From Calliopum simillimum (lineage: Eukaryota > Arthropoda > Insecta > Diptera > Lauxaniidae), in assembly GCA_951812925.1 (NCBI GenBank), contig OX638370.1, forward strand, positions 99,462,897 to 99,526,896: DNA of 64,000 bases, written 5' to 3'. Of the stretch, positions 23,265 through 34,381 are shown one piece after another. The notes beneath the pieces were generated by a model. The model saw only the letters and a program-made list of their open reading frames with translations. It was not told the origin of the DNA and did no database searches. Each line of letters starts with the position of its first letter. The first letter of the stretch is position 1. The position numbers were made by a program, and so were the translations under genes.

Positions 23265-24213
23265 ATCGAAGATGGACTGTAGCATGAGCGCAGGTGTATT
23301 TTCAAAAGGCCTTAATTTATCTCAATCTTTTAGCCTTCCCAATTCAGCTTCAGGCAGAAGTCTACGCCATGCTCAAGGCCTGTAGGCTAGTAGAGTTTGC
23401 TAATCACAGACAAGTGGCGATCTTCTCTGACAGTCAGGCCGCTATAAAGGCGCTGAGTTCGGTAACAATAAAATCAAAACTTGTTGAGGAACGCAGGAAA
23501 AACTTAATCGATCTAGGACATTAAGACAAACTTACTCTCATGTAATTTCCAGCTCACAGCTTATTGAGGGTAACGAAAAGGCTGATGAACTAGCCAGACA
23601 TGGCTCTTTGCTGATCGATTCAGAGTGCGTTTACACTACGTTAGGTCTAGTGAAGAAAATAATTTTCTCGTATTCCTTAACCGAGGCGAATGCTATATGG
23701 AAAGCTTTAGAACTTGCAGAATTTCTAGAGCAATCTATTCATCATTCAACAATTGAAAAACATCAGACTTGCTATCCAGAAACCGCACTGATATTGCAAG
23801 AGTAACTGCAGTTTGCACCGGACACTGGACCATCGGCAAGCATGCTGAAAGGCTTGGGATCCCCTTTCATTCCTTCTGTCGGAGTTGCATGGATGTTAAC
23901 GAGAAGGAAACTCTCGAGCACGTTCTGTGTAACTGTCCTGCTCTAGCTAAAACCAGATCCAGGGCTCTAGGAAAACCCTTCTTCAATGTTCTGAGTGAAT
24001 TCACCGATACTGATATCGGCACACCACTCAACTTCATCAATAAAACAAACTGGATATAAATAGCCTTTACAGATTGCTTTAAGAGACATCTCATACAGTT
24101 CTTGACAACCCCTTCAATCCAGTCAGTCCGATCACTTATGTGCTATTAAAACGACACCAACAGTGCTACTTAGGCCTAGCATAGTTTGCTAAGCCACCAC
24201 TTTAACCTAAACT
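23265..24213 (+). pseudogene. 5'-truncated non-LTR retrotransposon: RNase H and C-terminal domain
   Basis: The 949-bp insert is flanked by the 10-base direct repeat GTTTCAGAGG (23255-23264 and 24214-24223), a clear target-site duplication within family A. It encodes, with a few stops and shifts, the RNase H domain ('AEVYAMLKACRL', 'IFSDSQAAIKAL', 'IEGNEKADELARHGS') and the C-terminal part ('GHWTIGKHAERLGI', 'FCRSCMDVNEKETLEHVLCNCPAL'). These place it in the I/R1/LOA-like group with RNase H. The 3' end 'taacctaaact' resembles the TAACC tail at 3.6 kb. 5' truncation is the usual outcome of target-primed reverse transcription. Confidence 0.85.
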
Positions 24214-24244
24214 GTTTCAGAGGTATAGATTTTTAAAAATCTGA

Positions 24245-26160
24245 AAAAGCTGCTCAAACTACATTAAATAATTTTCTAAAACGATCATAACTCCGCCAAT
24301 AGTTGGCAAAGTCAAGTAATTTTTTTTTTTAAATGATTTGTTTTTTTAAGAAAATTTTTATAAAAAATTTAAAAAAATGTTGTTTTTTCTTATTTCACAT
24401 CCAAGTACCGTCAAGATGTTTCAAAACTCCAAAGAGATCCCTGCCATTGTATTTACAAAACATTTTTGACACTGATATTAATACCAAACTAAGGAAATTT
24501 AGCAAGTATTACTTAGTGAAATGAATACAATTTCAAACAAAAGTAACCCACCAAGAAAATAAAGAATTTAACGTACAGGAAAGGAAAAAGTCATAAAAAA
24601 TTAAAGTGGAAATAGTATTTTTTGGAAATTTCTATGCATTTATGTCTTTCACAGCTGAGGCTATACGTTTTCCTGTCATTTTGTTTTTTGTTTTTTTCTT
24701 TTTTATTACTGACACAAATAGTTTTGCAATATAAATTGTTAGTTTTTGTTGCCCCAAAAAAGTAGGCCACTAAATAGCTAAATTTTAACGTACAACCATT
24801 TATCACACATGTAGGTAAATAAATCCTTCTTGTACTTCAACTGCTGCAGCCGCTGCCGCCAGTGTTGTTACTCGTAATACATTTTCTAACAAATAAATAT
24901 TTATTTTAGACGTACACACACACACATACACACTTAAACGCACATGCAAACTTGACGTTAGCGCCTAAAAGTATGCCATCACATACTGCACTGAAGTTCA
25001 GTGGCCCAAATTTTTGTATTGCGCGCAATGCACATTTGTGCATTTGGAGTGTGAGTGTGTGTGTGCGTTTTTTCCTTCTTCTTTTTTTTCGGCCACATCG
25101 TAATTCAGCAGTTGATGCGGGTTTTATTTTTTTCTTAAAAAGGATTTTTCTGCTTTTTTTTTCAACATACAAATACTAACATTTTTATTTGTTAGCACCG
25201 CGTCGTCATTGCTTGGCTTTAGGCCAAGTGCAATGTGTATGTATGTTTGTACGTATATTTTTTTATTTTGTACATTTGTTTTGAAAATAACAAATGTGCA
25301 TATATACCTCGTACTCGTATGAAATAAAAGCTGGAAAACGCATAACAAACTTTACTTTATGTGGAATCAGCTGTTATTGCTTTTATGCATGTTAGTGTGC
25401 ACATTCTTATGAAGCATGCCTTTAGGCGCTTAGCAAATGAAATGCAACATTTTTTTTCTTTTTTTAAATGCAAATTGTTTGACTAAGCTAAATCGTTTCA
25501 TAGTTGTATTTAATTGAATTAAAAATATACAATTAATTGCATTTGTTTTTTAGTTGTTATGAATGTATGTCATAATGAACTTAATGCAATATGAAGTGAA
25601 ATTGTTTGATATTTCTACAAAAACTCTGCATCTACTGAAGAAAATATATATCACTGCTAAAAACTGCAAGCTTGAGCTTTAAGATATAAGAAAATTAGAT
25701 TTTAAAATATTTTGTAATAAGGTTTCATGAACAATTTGCTCTTTTATAGATTTAAAAAATGAAAAATTAGGTACTCATTTGCATTGTTGTGCAGCAAATA
25801 CGGTGCACGCTGACAAGACCGTTTAAGCTTAACTTGTCAAAGGGAAAAATTGTATTTTTGATTTTTCTGTGCCTAAGAAAAATATCTGAAGCGAACTAAG
25901 CCGAAATTGCGAAAATATTTCAAATATGTACCAAGATACTGAAGTGCAATATGTACAGTCGATTTTCTTCATAGTTAGCATTTTTTTCCCCAATTAAAGT
26001 TTTTGCTAAGGAATAGCTTTTAAAATAGTAAACCAGTTTTGATTAAATAAATGTATTGACTTTTAAATTTATTTTGAGTTTCTCCATACATTATTGACTT
26101 ATAGAACTTTTTATCTGCTATAAAACAGTGCTATTCCATGCACCTAATCCTTTCGCTTTC
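24245..26160. other. No gene recognised
   Basis: AT-rich, with a CAG/CGC-rich patch near 24840-24865 and CA/GT dinucleotide runs near 24910-24930 and 25050-25070. No supportable exon or RNA gene. Confidence 0.4.
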
Positions 26161-26166
26161 ACTTAA

Positions 26167-27153
26167 CCCTTTCCGTGATTTTGTCCAATATATTGGACAA
26201 ATGCTTTCCGTTATGTTTCAAAGCCTACTGTTACCGCTACATTTTTGCTATTCTCTTTTCAACATATTTTTAGCGTTGAGCAAGGTTTCTTAAGTTTGTA
26301 AATGTTGATTGTGCTGGCATGCTGAAAGCCAAAAATCATTTTTTTCATGTTTTAGTGAATGTATATTTTTGCTTTTTTGATGGGCAATCTTATGATAAAA
26401 ATAATACATATTTCCAAAGCTCGGATCAATTCCAAAAAATTCATGAGTATTTGGACAATATTATATAATAGATTCGTAGTAAATAATTTTATAAAAGTTG
26501 TATGAGGTAACCTGTGGAGTGCAATTTATAGGTGTCCAATATATTGGACAATTGCTTTCAAAGGCTGCAGAGTATGAGTCATAATTGTCCACTATATTGG
26601 ACAACTGCATTCAAAGGTTGTATTTTTTGTATTTTTGTGTATAAAAATATCGTTTTTCATAAGAAATGTCAGCAAATAAAAAACTTTCTACGATCAGATC
26701 ATGGAGATGACGTTGATGACAGATTTGAGGATCCGCTGCAGTGTCGTAACTGTTTTATTATATGTCCAAAATGCAATGAACTCTTTGCGTAAAGAATACC
26801 AAAATTGCTTTCATGAATTACTCCAAAAAAAATAAAAAAATTATTATATATCGTGTTTTTCTCTTAATTTCAAAATTTTACCAAAGAAAATTTACTTTTT
26901 ATTAAAATAAATATAAAAAAAAAATACAAAAACTAAACTCTTACATCATCATTAAATTGGAAATTGGTAAGATGTATTGAAAAAAATATGGTCATTGCGA
27001 GTAATTGTCCAATATATTGGACACCTCATACCACCCACATTAGGCAACCTACCTCGATTTTTCTTTCATATTTGTATTTCTCAGCATCAAATTAGTCTTT
27101 CGGCCAAATTTCATAATTTTAACTTAACTTCTCGATTAAAAGCACGGAAAGGG
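26167..27153. mobile_element. piggyBac-like miniature element 1 (TTAA-flanked)
   Basis: TTAA occurs at both borders (26163-26166, 27154-27157), followed by inverted termini CCCTTTCCGTG at each end. Inside, the phrase GTCCAATATATTGGAC, a perfect 16-base palindrome, occurs near the left end (26193), near the middle (26534) and near the right end (27006), with a variant (GTCCACTATATTGGAC) at 26587. A short frame at about 26660-26792 reads acidic 'DHGDDVDDRFEDP' and then 'CRNCFIICPKCNELFA' stop; this may be the N-terminal acidic stretch fused to the C-terminal cysteine-rich end of a deleted piggyBac transposase, but that is uncertain. TTAA target choice and CCC-type ends are established piggyBac features. 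Confidence 0.75.
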
Positions 27154-27172
27154 TTAATACAGCGGTGTACAT

Positions 27173-28620
27173 GGGTAGGTCCCCGAAAAATGTACTGAAA
27201 CAAACCATTTTTTGCCCTTTCTCCCTCCCCTTTTTATATTTTTTTTTTTAGTACATAAAGGTATAGAATATGATGACCTGAATCTTCTGAAACATTTAAA
27301 AAAATGCACAAAAACTTTCAGGTTTTCCAATTTTTTTTTTTATTTTTTTTTTAAATTTTGCTTAAACAATATATTTAAAAAAATAAAATAATTTTAGTCT
27401 CAAAACACTTAAATAAGCTTTGGAAAAATGCAACATTAATTTTTAGGATTGCCAGATGGTTGCTTACGAAAATTTAATATTGAATCTTCCTTTTTTTATA
27501 CTTAAGTTCGCCATTATAATTACACACTAAAAAATAATATTTTAAATCGTTAAAAATTGAAGGTTTAAATCGCTGCAAGCTCATGAAATTTGGTTTGAAT
27601 GAAACTAACAAAAAAGAAAGGAAAAAAAAACCGGGTGGCAACCCTGAAAAATTTTGTACAATTTCAGAAAAGTTTATTTGAGTGGGTATGAAACCAAAAA
27701 TTTCAGTTTAGTTATAAAAATAAGAATTATATAAAATTTTTGAAAATAACCAGGTGGCAACCCAAAAAAACTTTATGTTGGATTTTTGAAAAGTTTATTT
27801 AAACGTCTTCAGACTAAATTTAAATTTTTACTTTTTAAATTGATAGTTTGAGCAAAACTAGCAGCAAAAAAAAAACAGGTCGAGAATTACTAAACGATGA
27901 AATGTTGCAAAAAAACGACGGAGAATGATGAAACGGAGAATGAAAAAATGCTGCAAAAACAGTAATTCGCAATAAAAAAAAAAAGCAATTTTTATTTAAA
28001 AAAGTTGAAACTTGCAGATAGATAGAACCTCTAACTTTTCATTGATTTAATTATATAAAGATGAAGTAATATGTTTAGTTATGTAAAAAAAAGCGGAGAA
28101 TGATGCACAGTTGCGTTCATTACAAAATATTTATTTAAAAAAAGAAAAAAAAAACACACGGAACGCTCACTGTCGAAAAACCAAAACTGACTGAGCTGAT
28201 GATGCACTGAATCTCCTCTTTCTAATCAATTTCAGTTCTCTATTTACTCAATATTTGAAAAATTTACAGTAAGAATAAGAAAAACTGTGAGTCTACAATG
28301 TAGGACCAACTTTCATTGTTGTCATTTTTATATAAAAAAAAAATTTTTCGAAGAGTTAACACAGAAAAACAGTATACAGAAACAATATCGTATAAAATTT
28401 TTTAGAAAACAACGTAATATGCGAAACAAGCAAATTAAGAGCACTAAGAAGCGGTTAGGGATATGATGGAGAATGAGTTTTTAACACTTTATGCTGTAAT
28501 TTCATAGCAAAATATTAAAAATTTTTTTTTTTTCAATCAATTCGTATAGAAACTCTGGTTAAATTTAAACATGGTTTTTAGCCACAGGACATTGAATGGT
28601 ATATTTTTGGAGACTCAACC
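27173..28620 (-). mobile_element. Family A copy 4, apparently complete
   Basis: Reverse orientation, 1448 bp. The outer ends are 'gggtaggtccccgaaaaatg' on the left and, reversed, 'ggttgagtctccaaaaatat' on the right, forming imperfect terminal inverted repeats. Internal phrases 'aaccaggtggcaaccc', 'ggagaatgatgaaacggag' and 'ggagaatgatgcacagttgc' match copies 1, 3 and 5. It starts only 15 bp after the piggyBac-like element 1. No coding frame. Confidence 0.75.
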
Positions 28621-28624
28621 ATAT

Positions 28625-30685
28625 ATATTTAATGAATTTTTAAAGTATTACCAAAAAAAAATATAATAAGTGTAGCAGTTTCCATGATTTAAGCTAAAAC
28701 TCTAACACGTTTTCATTTTAATCGCTATTTTTTAAAATTGTGATCTTGTTTCTTGTCTTATTGGGATTCGCCAAATTCATACTATAACCTCAAGATCAAA
28801 AATAATATTTATTTTCCTGCAATAATTTTTTCTTATTGTCTCAATTATTGTGTGTTCTTACTAAAAAAAATTAGGCCAACGTTAAGCTCTGGGCAAACTT
28901 TTGAAGCTAATGATTCCTTATGTTACATGAGTAGTCAGTCAAACACTTTTTTTTGCGCTGTACAAATTGATTTCCATATCCTTGAAAATGTCATTGTTAG
29001 AGTGAAATTTGGGAAATTACAAGTTTTACTTAAGCCATCGCTGATATATAAAATATGAGTTCAAACTGCAAAATTGCTGTGCAAGTGGTGAGTTCATAAG
29101 GCCATTAAGTTAAAATGGCGAAAACAGTCACCACACTTTAGGTGAAAGTCCACTCTTCAGATTTATGTCGCATAGAATGACTTTATTGGGGTATATATAC
29201 GTACTGCACTAACTTGGGCAGCCAAGCAACTTAAAATATCTAACGTTGTTTAGAGTATACTCAAAGCTAAACTTGGAGTGTTTTGAGCTTTTCCAAATTT
29301 AATACGTTTGCCATAACACAAGTGACATGACTGGGCAGATTGCATAGCCAAGAAAAGCTCACGCAATACTTTCATAGTAAACACTTGGACGTCCTTCAAG
29401 TAGTTCAGTTCTAGTAAAAACGGATGAAAAACAATATTATGTATCTGTTGGATTTTGATGTAAATGTATTGGTTGCCTACAACTTCTGACTGATAATGAA
29501 CACTTTTTGTACAGTTTTTTAGATGGTGAAGGGTTGTGAATTATTATTATTTTTTCATTTTTATAATTCATCATTTTAACTATTTTTAATTCGAAATCTT
29601 ATTTCCTCAAAAACAATGTATTTGGTCTTTTTTAAAAAAAAATCGGTTTCCTTCATTTCGTCCTGAGCAGGCTTACATATCATCATGATAAAACTTATGA
29701 AACATTTTCAATTTTATACTTAAAACAATAATATAACTGAACTAATTCCATAAAAAACTAAAACTATGCTTAAAGTCCTTTGTGAAAAAATTGCATTGAT
29801 AATTTTTAAATAAACAAACGGGATATTTTTAAGGAAACATGTTATTTAACAACTACGTTTATACTTTTGCGTAACTTTCCTTATTTTATTAAGCATTCCA
29901 ACTTCCATATCTTTCTTTTGCTAACACAAATGCACATATATGCGTGTGGCACTCTTTTTGCATACATATGTATATCGAAAAGCTCTACTGAATGCAGCGC
30001 ACATGTCAACATACTTGCCTTTGTACCAAGAAGTCCGTCTGTTTTCCGGAAATATTTCACATATGCAAATACTCTGAAATGCACTCACACCTTAAGTATT
30101 TGCACAGAAAAATGCATGTGATGCCATGTGATATCTAACATTTGAAGAAGTTTTTTTTTCTATGCTTGCCAATAAAGCTGAAAATTTCCTACACTTACAC
30201 AGACACACTACCTGTTATGCAAATAAAATTTCTGCACTATGCAAAATTCTACAGAAATAACAGAAATTTTCTTGATATTTTTTTCCACTCGCTCTGATAA
30301 GAGAAATATTTTTATGGCAATTTATGCAATTTGAATTATTTTTCAACTTTTTTTTAAATATCACAGCTATTATATGCATTGCATACAATGGGTTAATGTT
30401 GTTTATTGAATTTTGCACTATATTCAATAATACCTTACACAATTCAATTGAATTACACACATATGCTGAGAAAAAAACTGCAGATATATCACTTGGAAAT
30501 ATGATATGATTGAATAAGTGTAATCGAATATTGCAAATGCAGACAAACCATAGAAAGAGACAGAAAGAGTGAAAGATCAGCTCAAATTTGGCAGTGGCAA
30601 CACCTAAGTGTTTAGTCAAATATTGAATGAACTAATGTGTCACGTTAGTGTTATGAATTTTAATATGAAAAGTTGAGTCGACTTA
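28625..30685. other. No gene recognised
   Basis: This stretch is AT-rich and not obviously repetitive. The frames near 28753-29058 and 30215-30619 show no domain, no codon bias and no splice context I can support. Confidence 0.4.
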
Positions 30686-30686
30686 C

Positions 30687-30732
30687 AACACTGCTGACAG
30701 AGTCTCTGTTGCTGCTGGTGCTGCTGCTGCTT
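30687..30732 (-). other. Candidate 46-bp micro-exon with CAG repeat
   Basis: The minus strand has a branch-point-like CTAAC, acceptor 'cgttcaacag', 46 bases of 'aagcagcagcagcaccagca..' coding mainly glutamine, and a perfect 'gtaagt' donor. It is on the same strand as the dpr exons and could belong to an alternative or 5' part of that gene, but a chance arrangement around a CAG run is equally possible. Confidence 0.2.
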
Positions 30733-30739
30733 CTGTTGA

Positions 30740-31300
30740 ACGTTAAAAGTTGGTTAGTGTTGTGTAGGTGCTTACGATGATGTGAAATGAATATTTAAAT
30801 AGTTTTGTGCTACTTGCCAAAAAAACAAAAAAAAAAAAAAACAAGATAAAAATGAAAGCAAAAGCAGACAAATAAAGTGGAAGTCATGTTAAACGAAAAC
30901 TAAAGGAAAAGGGGAAGCACTCGTAAAAAAAAACAGAAAAAATTGTTACAAAAAAATGCAAATTTTCTATGCAAATCCAAACAGGCACTGATATGAATAT
31001 CAATGAGTTGAAAATTTATATTACGTGCACACGTTTTAGACTTATTGAATATTGTCAGATAATCCTTTATAGATATCCTTTATTTTTGAAAAACTTATTT
31101 ATTTTGTTTTTTATTTTATTGTAAATTTGTTTGCAATATACTTTACTATAACAATAGACTTGAGTAGCATGTGTGCAAGTTTTATTGTGTTTGCATTAAA
31201 TGCTGTTACTCATACGTCACGTTGTACTGCGCAACACTTTCAAATTAAGGTTAGAGCATTGACACTCGCTGTGTGCCCACAAAAAAAAAAAATGTTCGTG
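30740..31300. other. No gene recognised
   Basis: A/T-rich sequence between the possible micro-exon and family A copy 5, with poly-A runs near 30820-30845. Nothing supportable. Confidence 0.4.
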
Positions 31301-31306
31301 CCACGT

Positions 31307-33730
31307 GGGTAAATTTCCAAAAAATGTACCAAAACATGTAACCCACTTATTCTTTTAATTTTTAATAACTTAAACGTACAGAATATGATGACCTGAACCT
31401 ATGGAACATTTTTAAAAAATGATCATAAACTTTCAGGGTTGCCTTATGTTTTTTTTAAATTTCGCTTAAACAATGTATTTAAACAATTAAAATAGAATTA
31501 AGTCTCAAAACGCTAACTTTAGAAAAATCCAACAAAAATTGTTAGGGTTGCCATATGGTTGCTTTCAAAAATTTATTACAAATCTTCCTTTTTTTGACGT
31601 TCGCCATTATAATTACACACTAAAATATAATAGTTTAAATCGTTACAAATTGATCGACGCATAGTTGCTAAAAGCTCACCGAAACGAAATTTGGTTTGAA
31701 CAAAAAAAAAAAAAAAAAAAAAAAAAACGGCAACCCTGAAAATTTTTCAACAATTTCAGAAAAAATTATCTGAGCGTTTCCGAAATCAAAAATTTCAATT
31801 TAGTCAATTAAAGTAAGAGCTACATAAGATTTTCGAAAATAACCAGGTGGCAACCCTAAACATTTATGTTGAATTTTCGAAAAGTTTATTTAAGCGTCTT
31901 AAGACTAAATTTGAATTTTTATTTCTTAAATACATAGGTAGCTTAAGCAAAAGTAAAAAAAACAACTGGGTGGCAACACCGAAAGTTTTGTAAAATTTTA
32001 GAAAAGTTTATCTAAACGTTTCTGAAACCAAAAACTTTAATTTAGTCAAAAAAATAAGAGTTTTATAAGATTTTTGAAAATAACCAGGTGGCAACCATAA
32101 AAATTTATGTTGAATTTTTAAAAAGTTTATTTAAGTGTTTTAAGAATAAATTTAAATTTTTATATTTTAAATAAGTAGCTTAAGCAAAACTAACAACAAC
32201 AAAAATCAGATAGAGGGCTACTTAAGGGAGAATGTTGAAATGTTGCTAAAAAACGTTGTAGAATGATGATGCGGAGAATGACAAAATGTTACAAAAACAG
32301 TTATATCACAACGAAAATAGCAATTTTATTAATAACCCCTGTAACTGACTGAGCTGAAAACACACTGAATCTCCTCTTTTCCTTCATTTTCAATTCTCTA
32401 TTTACTCAGTTTTTAAAAAATGTTCAATTAAAATAAGAAAAACTGAGCGGAGGTAGTCTTAATTGAGGGACCAAATTTCATGGTATTAGGTACGCAACAA
32501 AGTTCCCGCTGTTTGTCAATAGATGGCTCAAGCAGTAACAGCTGGTTGATTTTGACACATCCAAAGCGTTATGAACAGAGGTTAAACATATAGTAAACAA
32601 AGCAAATTGCCACATTAGTGATTTCGTTTTTGGTTGTGTTAAAATAGTTGAATAAAAATATCTGATTTTGTGCCAAATAATCGTCACTTGCGGAAAGTTT
32701 TGATTTTCTTCTATCAATTGAAGAAAACAGCGGCTGACGAGCATCGGGAGCTCCAAAAAAATTACGGTGGTGCTGCTTCGAGTGAAACAACATGCCGTGA
32801 TTGGTTCCGTCGCTTTAAAGACGGTGATTATGATATTGTCAACCGACCGCGTGAAGGAAGGCCAAAAACCTTTCAAAGACGATGAGTTGGTGGCATTGCT
32901 CGATGAGGATTCGACCCAAATGCAAGAAGAGCTTGCTTTATCATTGGGAGTTACCAACCAAGCTACACAACTGATGCGATTGAGCTGAAAATTGCGCAAA
33001 AATCGGCCACAATACGAAAAAAGGCACGATAAGGTTATTCTGCTGCATGACAACGCTCGGCCTCACGTTGCCAAACCCGTTAAAACTTACTTGGAAACAC
33101 TTAAATGGCAAGTCTTATCCCACCCGCCGTATTTCCCAGACATTGCTCCGTCCGATTACTACTTGTTTCGTTCAATGGCACATGGTCTGGTTGGTCAGCA
33201 GTTCCACTCACTTCCCGCAAGTGACGATTATTTGGCACAAAATCAGACATTTTTACTCAACTATTTTAACACAACCAAAAACGAAATCACTAATGTGGCA
33301 ATTTGCTGTTCATAATGCTTTGGATGTGTCAAAATCAACCAGCTGTTACTGCTTGAGCCATCTATTGACAAACAGCGGGAACTTAGTTGCGCACCTAATA
33401 ATTTCTGTACAAAAAAAAAAAATTTCGAAGATTTAACACAGAAAAACAGGAGCTTAAATTTATATCCAAACAATGTCGAAAAATTTTTTTAGAAAATAAC
33501 GTAATATGCTCAACGGGCAAACTAAGTGCAGTAAGAGCGGTTGTGAACAAGATGGAGAATGAGTTTTAATACTTTTTGTTATAATTTCATAGTAAAATAT
33601 TAAAAACTATTTTTTTTTTTTTTTTTTTCAAGCAATTCGTATAGAAGTTTGGCAAAAATATCAAATTTTAAATTTAAACATGGATTTGAGCCCTAGGATA
33701 TCGAATTTTACATTTTTTGGAGACTCACCC
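31307..33730 (-). mobile_element. Family A copy 5, complete but split by a mariner
   Basis: Outer ends are 'gggtaaatttccaaaaaatg' on the left and, reversed, 'gggtgagtctccaaaaaatg' on the right: 17 of 20 bases agree, the best view of the family's terminal inverted repeats. Without the mariner at 32489-33395 the element is about 1517 bp. Internal 'ataaccaggtggcaaccctaa' phrases recur several times. No coding frame of its own. Confidence 0.8.
32489..33395 (+). mobile_element. Defective mariner with long inverted ends
   Basis: Terminal repeats begin GGTACGCAACAAAGTTCCCG at the left and (reversed) GGTGCGCAACTAAGTTCCCG at the right, each flanked by TA. Transposase pieces in order are: the N-terminal helix-turn-helix part (PNNRHLRKVLIFFYQLKKTA..., residues about 1-110, 32670-32990), then a jump to 'KRHDKVILLHDNARPHVA' and 'HPPYFPDIAPSDYYLFRSMAHGL'. 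The region with the first catalytic Asp ('GDEKW' in the family) is deleted, and the C-terminus is replaced by an inverted copy of the element's own left 180-200 bp, reaching into the transposase start. It cannot encode an active enzyme. It sits inside family A copy 5, whose uninterrupted sequence is seen at 28.3 kb. Confidence 0.9.
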
Positions 33731-33734
33731 TTAT

Positions 33735-34280
33735 AGCGTTTTGTCGAAAAATGTTGAAAATGTCCAAAAATGTTGAAAAATGGAACTAAGAAAAATTGTT
33801 CAGAATATCCTCAGGAACTTTACATTTTCCGGTATTCTACTGACTCCTATCCACCCTGTAGATAATATTTTGTTTCAATAACGCAGTCGGAAAAACACAT
33901 TTTATTTGAAAGTAAAGCATCTTAAAAAAAGTGAATGCAGCAAAAAATGCTTAGAATCGTACAAAAATTCGTATGATTTTTTCAGAAACATTTGATAATT
34001 CTTCAAAAATTGGTCAAAACATACAATAATTTAAAATTAAAAAAGTTCCAAAGATTTCAAAAGATAAGTAATCGCAATCATTTTGGGCCTATGTTCCTCC
34101 TAAGTAGGAGTTAAGGACAAATGCATACTCACATATATACAAGTCATAAGGATGTTTTTTGTTAGACTGTGGAATTCTCTACCAAGTAATATTAAATCCA
34201 AAAAGAGAAAAAATTGCTTGGATTTCTTTCTCCAAAGACCTTTTAAGAAAAAGAAAAATTTTAGTTTTTTAAGAAGTTAT
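33735..34280. other. Toll 3' flank with a tiny retrotransposon remnant
   Basis: No gene is seen. At 34152-34240 (+) the frame reads 'VRLWNSLPSNIKSKKR', the hallmark of the C-terminal tail of CR1/L2/BovB-type ORF2 proteins ('RLWNSLP..I'), too short to classify further. Confidence 0.5.
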
Positions 34281-34282
34281 AT

Positions 34283-34288
34283 TTTATT
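34283..34288 (-). terminator. Polyadenylation signal of the Toll gene
   Basis: AATAAA on the minus strand lies about 95 bases past the Toll stop codon. The position is normal for a fly 3' UTR, though not proof of use. Confidence 0.5.
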
Positions 34289-34381
34289 ATATGTATTGAC
34301 TTGTAAATCAAACTATCGAGTTCAGTTCTTTGCTAAAGCACATCATCTCCAAATCCCAGAAATTTAAGCTCTTATCATTTG

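Larger units (their letters stand above)
20933..24240 (+). mobile_element. Family A copy 3, carrying two younger insertions
   Basis: The A start phrase ('tgtgagtgattttccaaaaa') is at 20933, and the element is interrupted at 21276 by a pogo-like element and at 23264 by a non-LTR fragment. Between them (22395-23254) it shows the usual A order: 'ttggtccctcattttagac', 'gcatcattctccgcgtaag', 'cattctccgtttcatcattctcc', then the repeated 'gttgctacctggttattct' phrase. The 3' boundary after 24223 is unclear. Confidence 0.65.

Noticed and set aside
28753..29058. 101-residue plus-strand frame after family A copy 4
   Set aside because: No domain, composition like surrounding non-coding DNA.
30215..30619. 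134-residue minus-strand frame
   Set aside because: No recognisable domain and AT-driven composition; cysteine pattern looks random.
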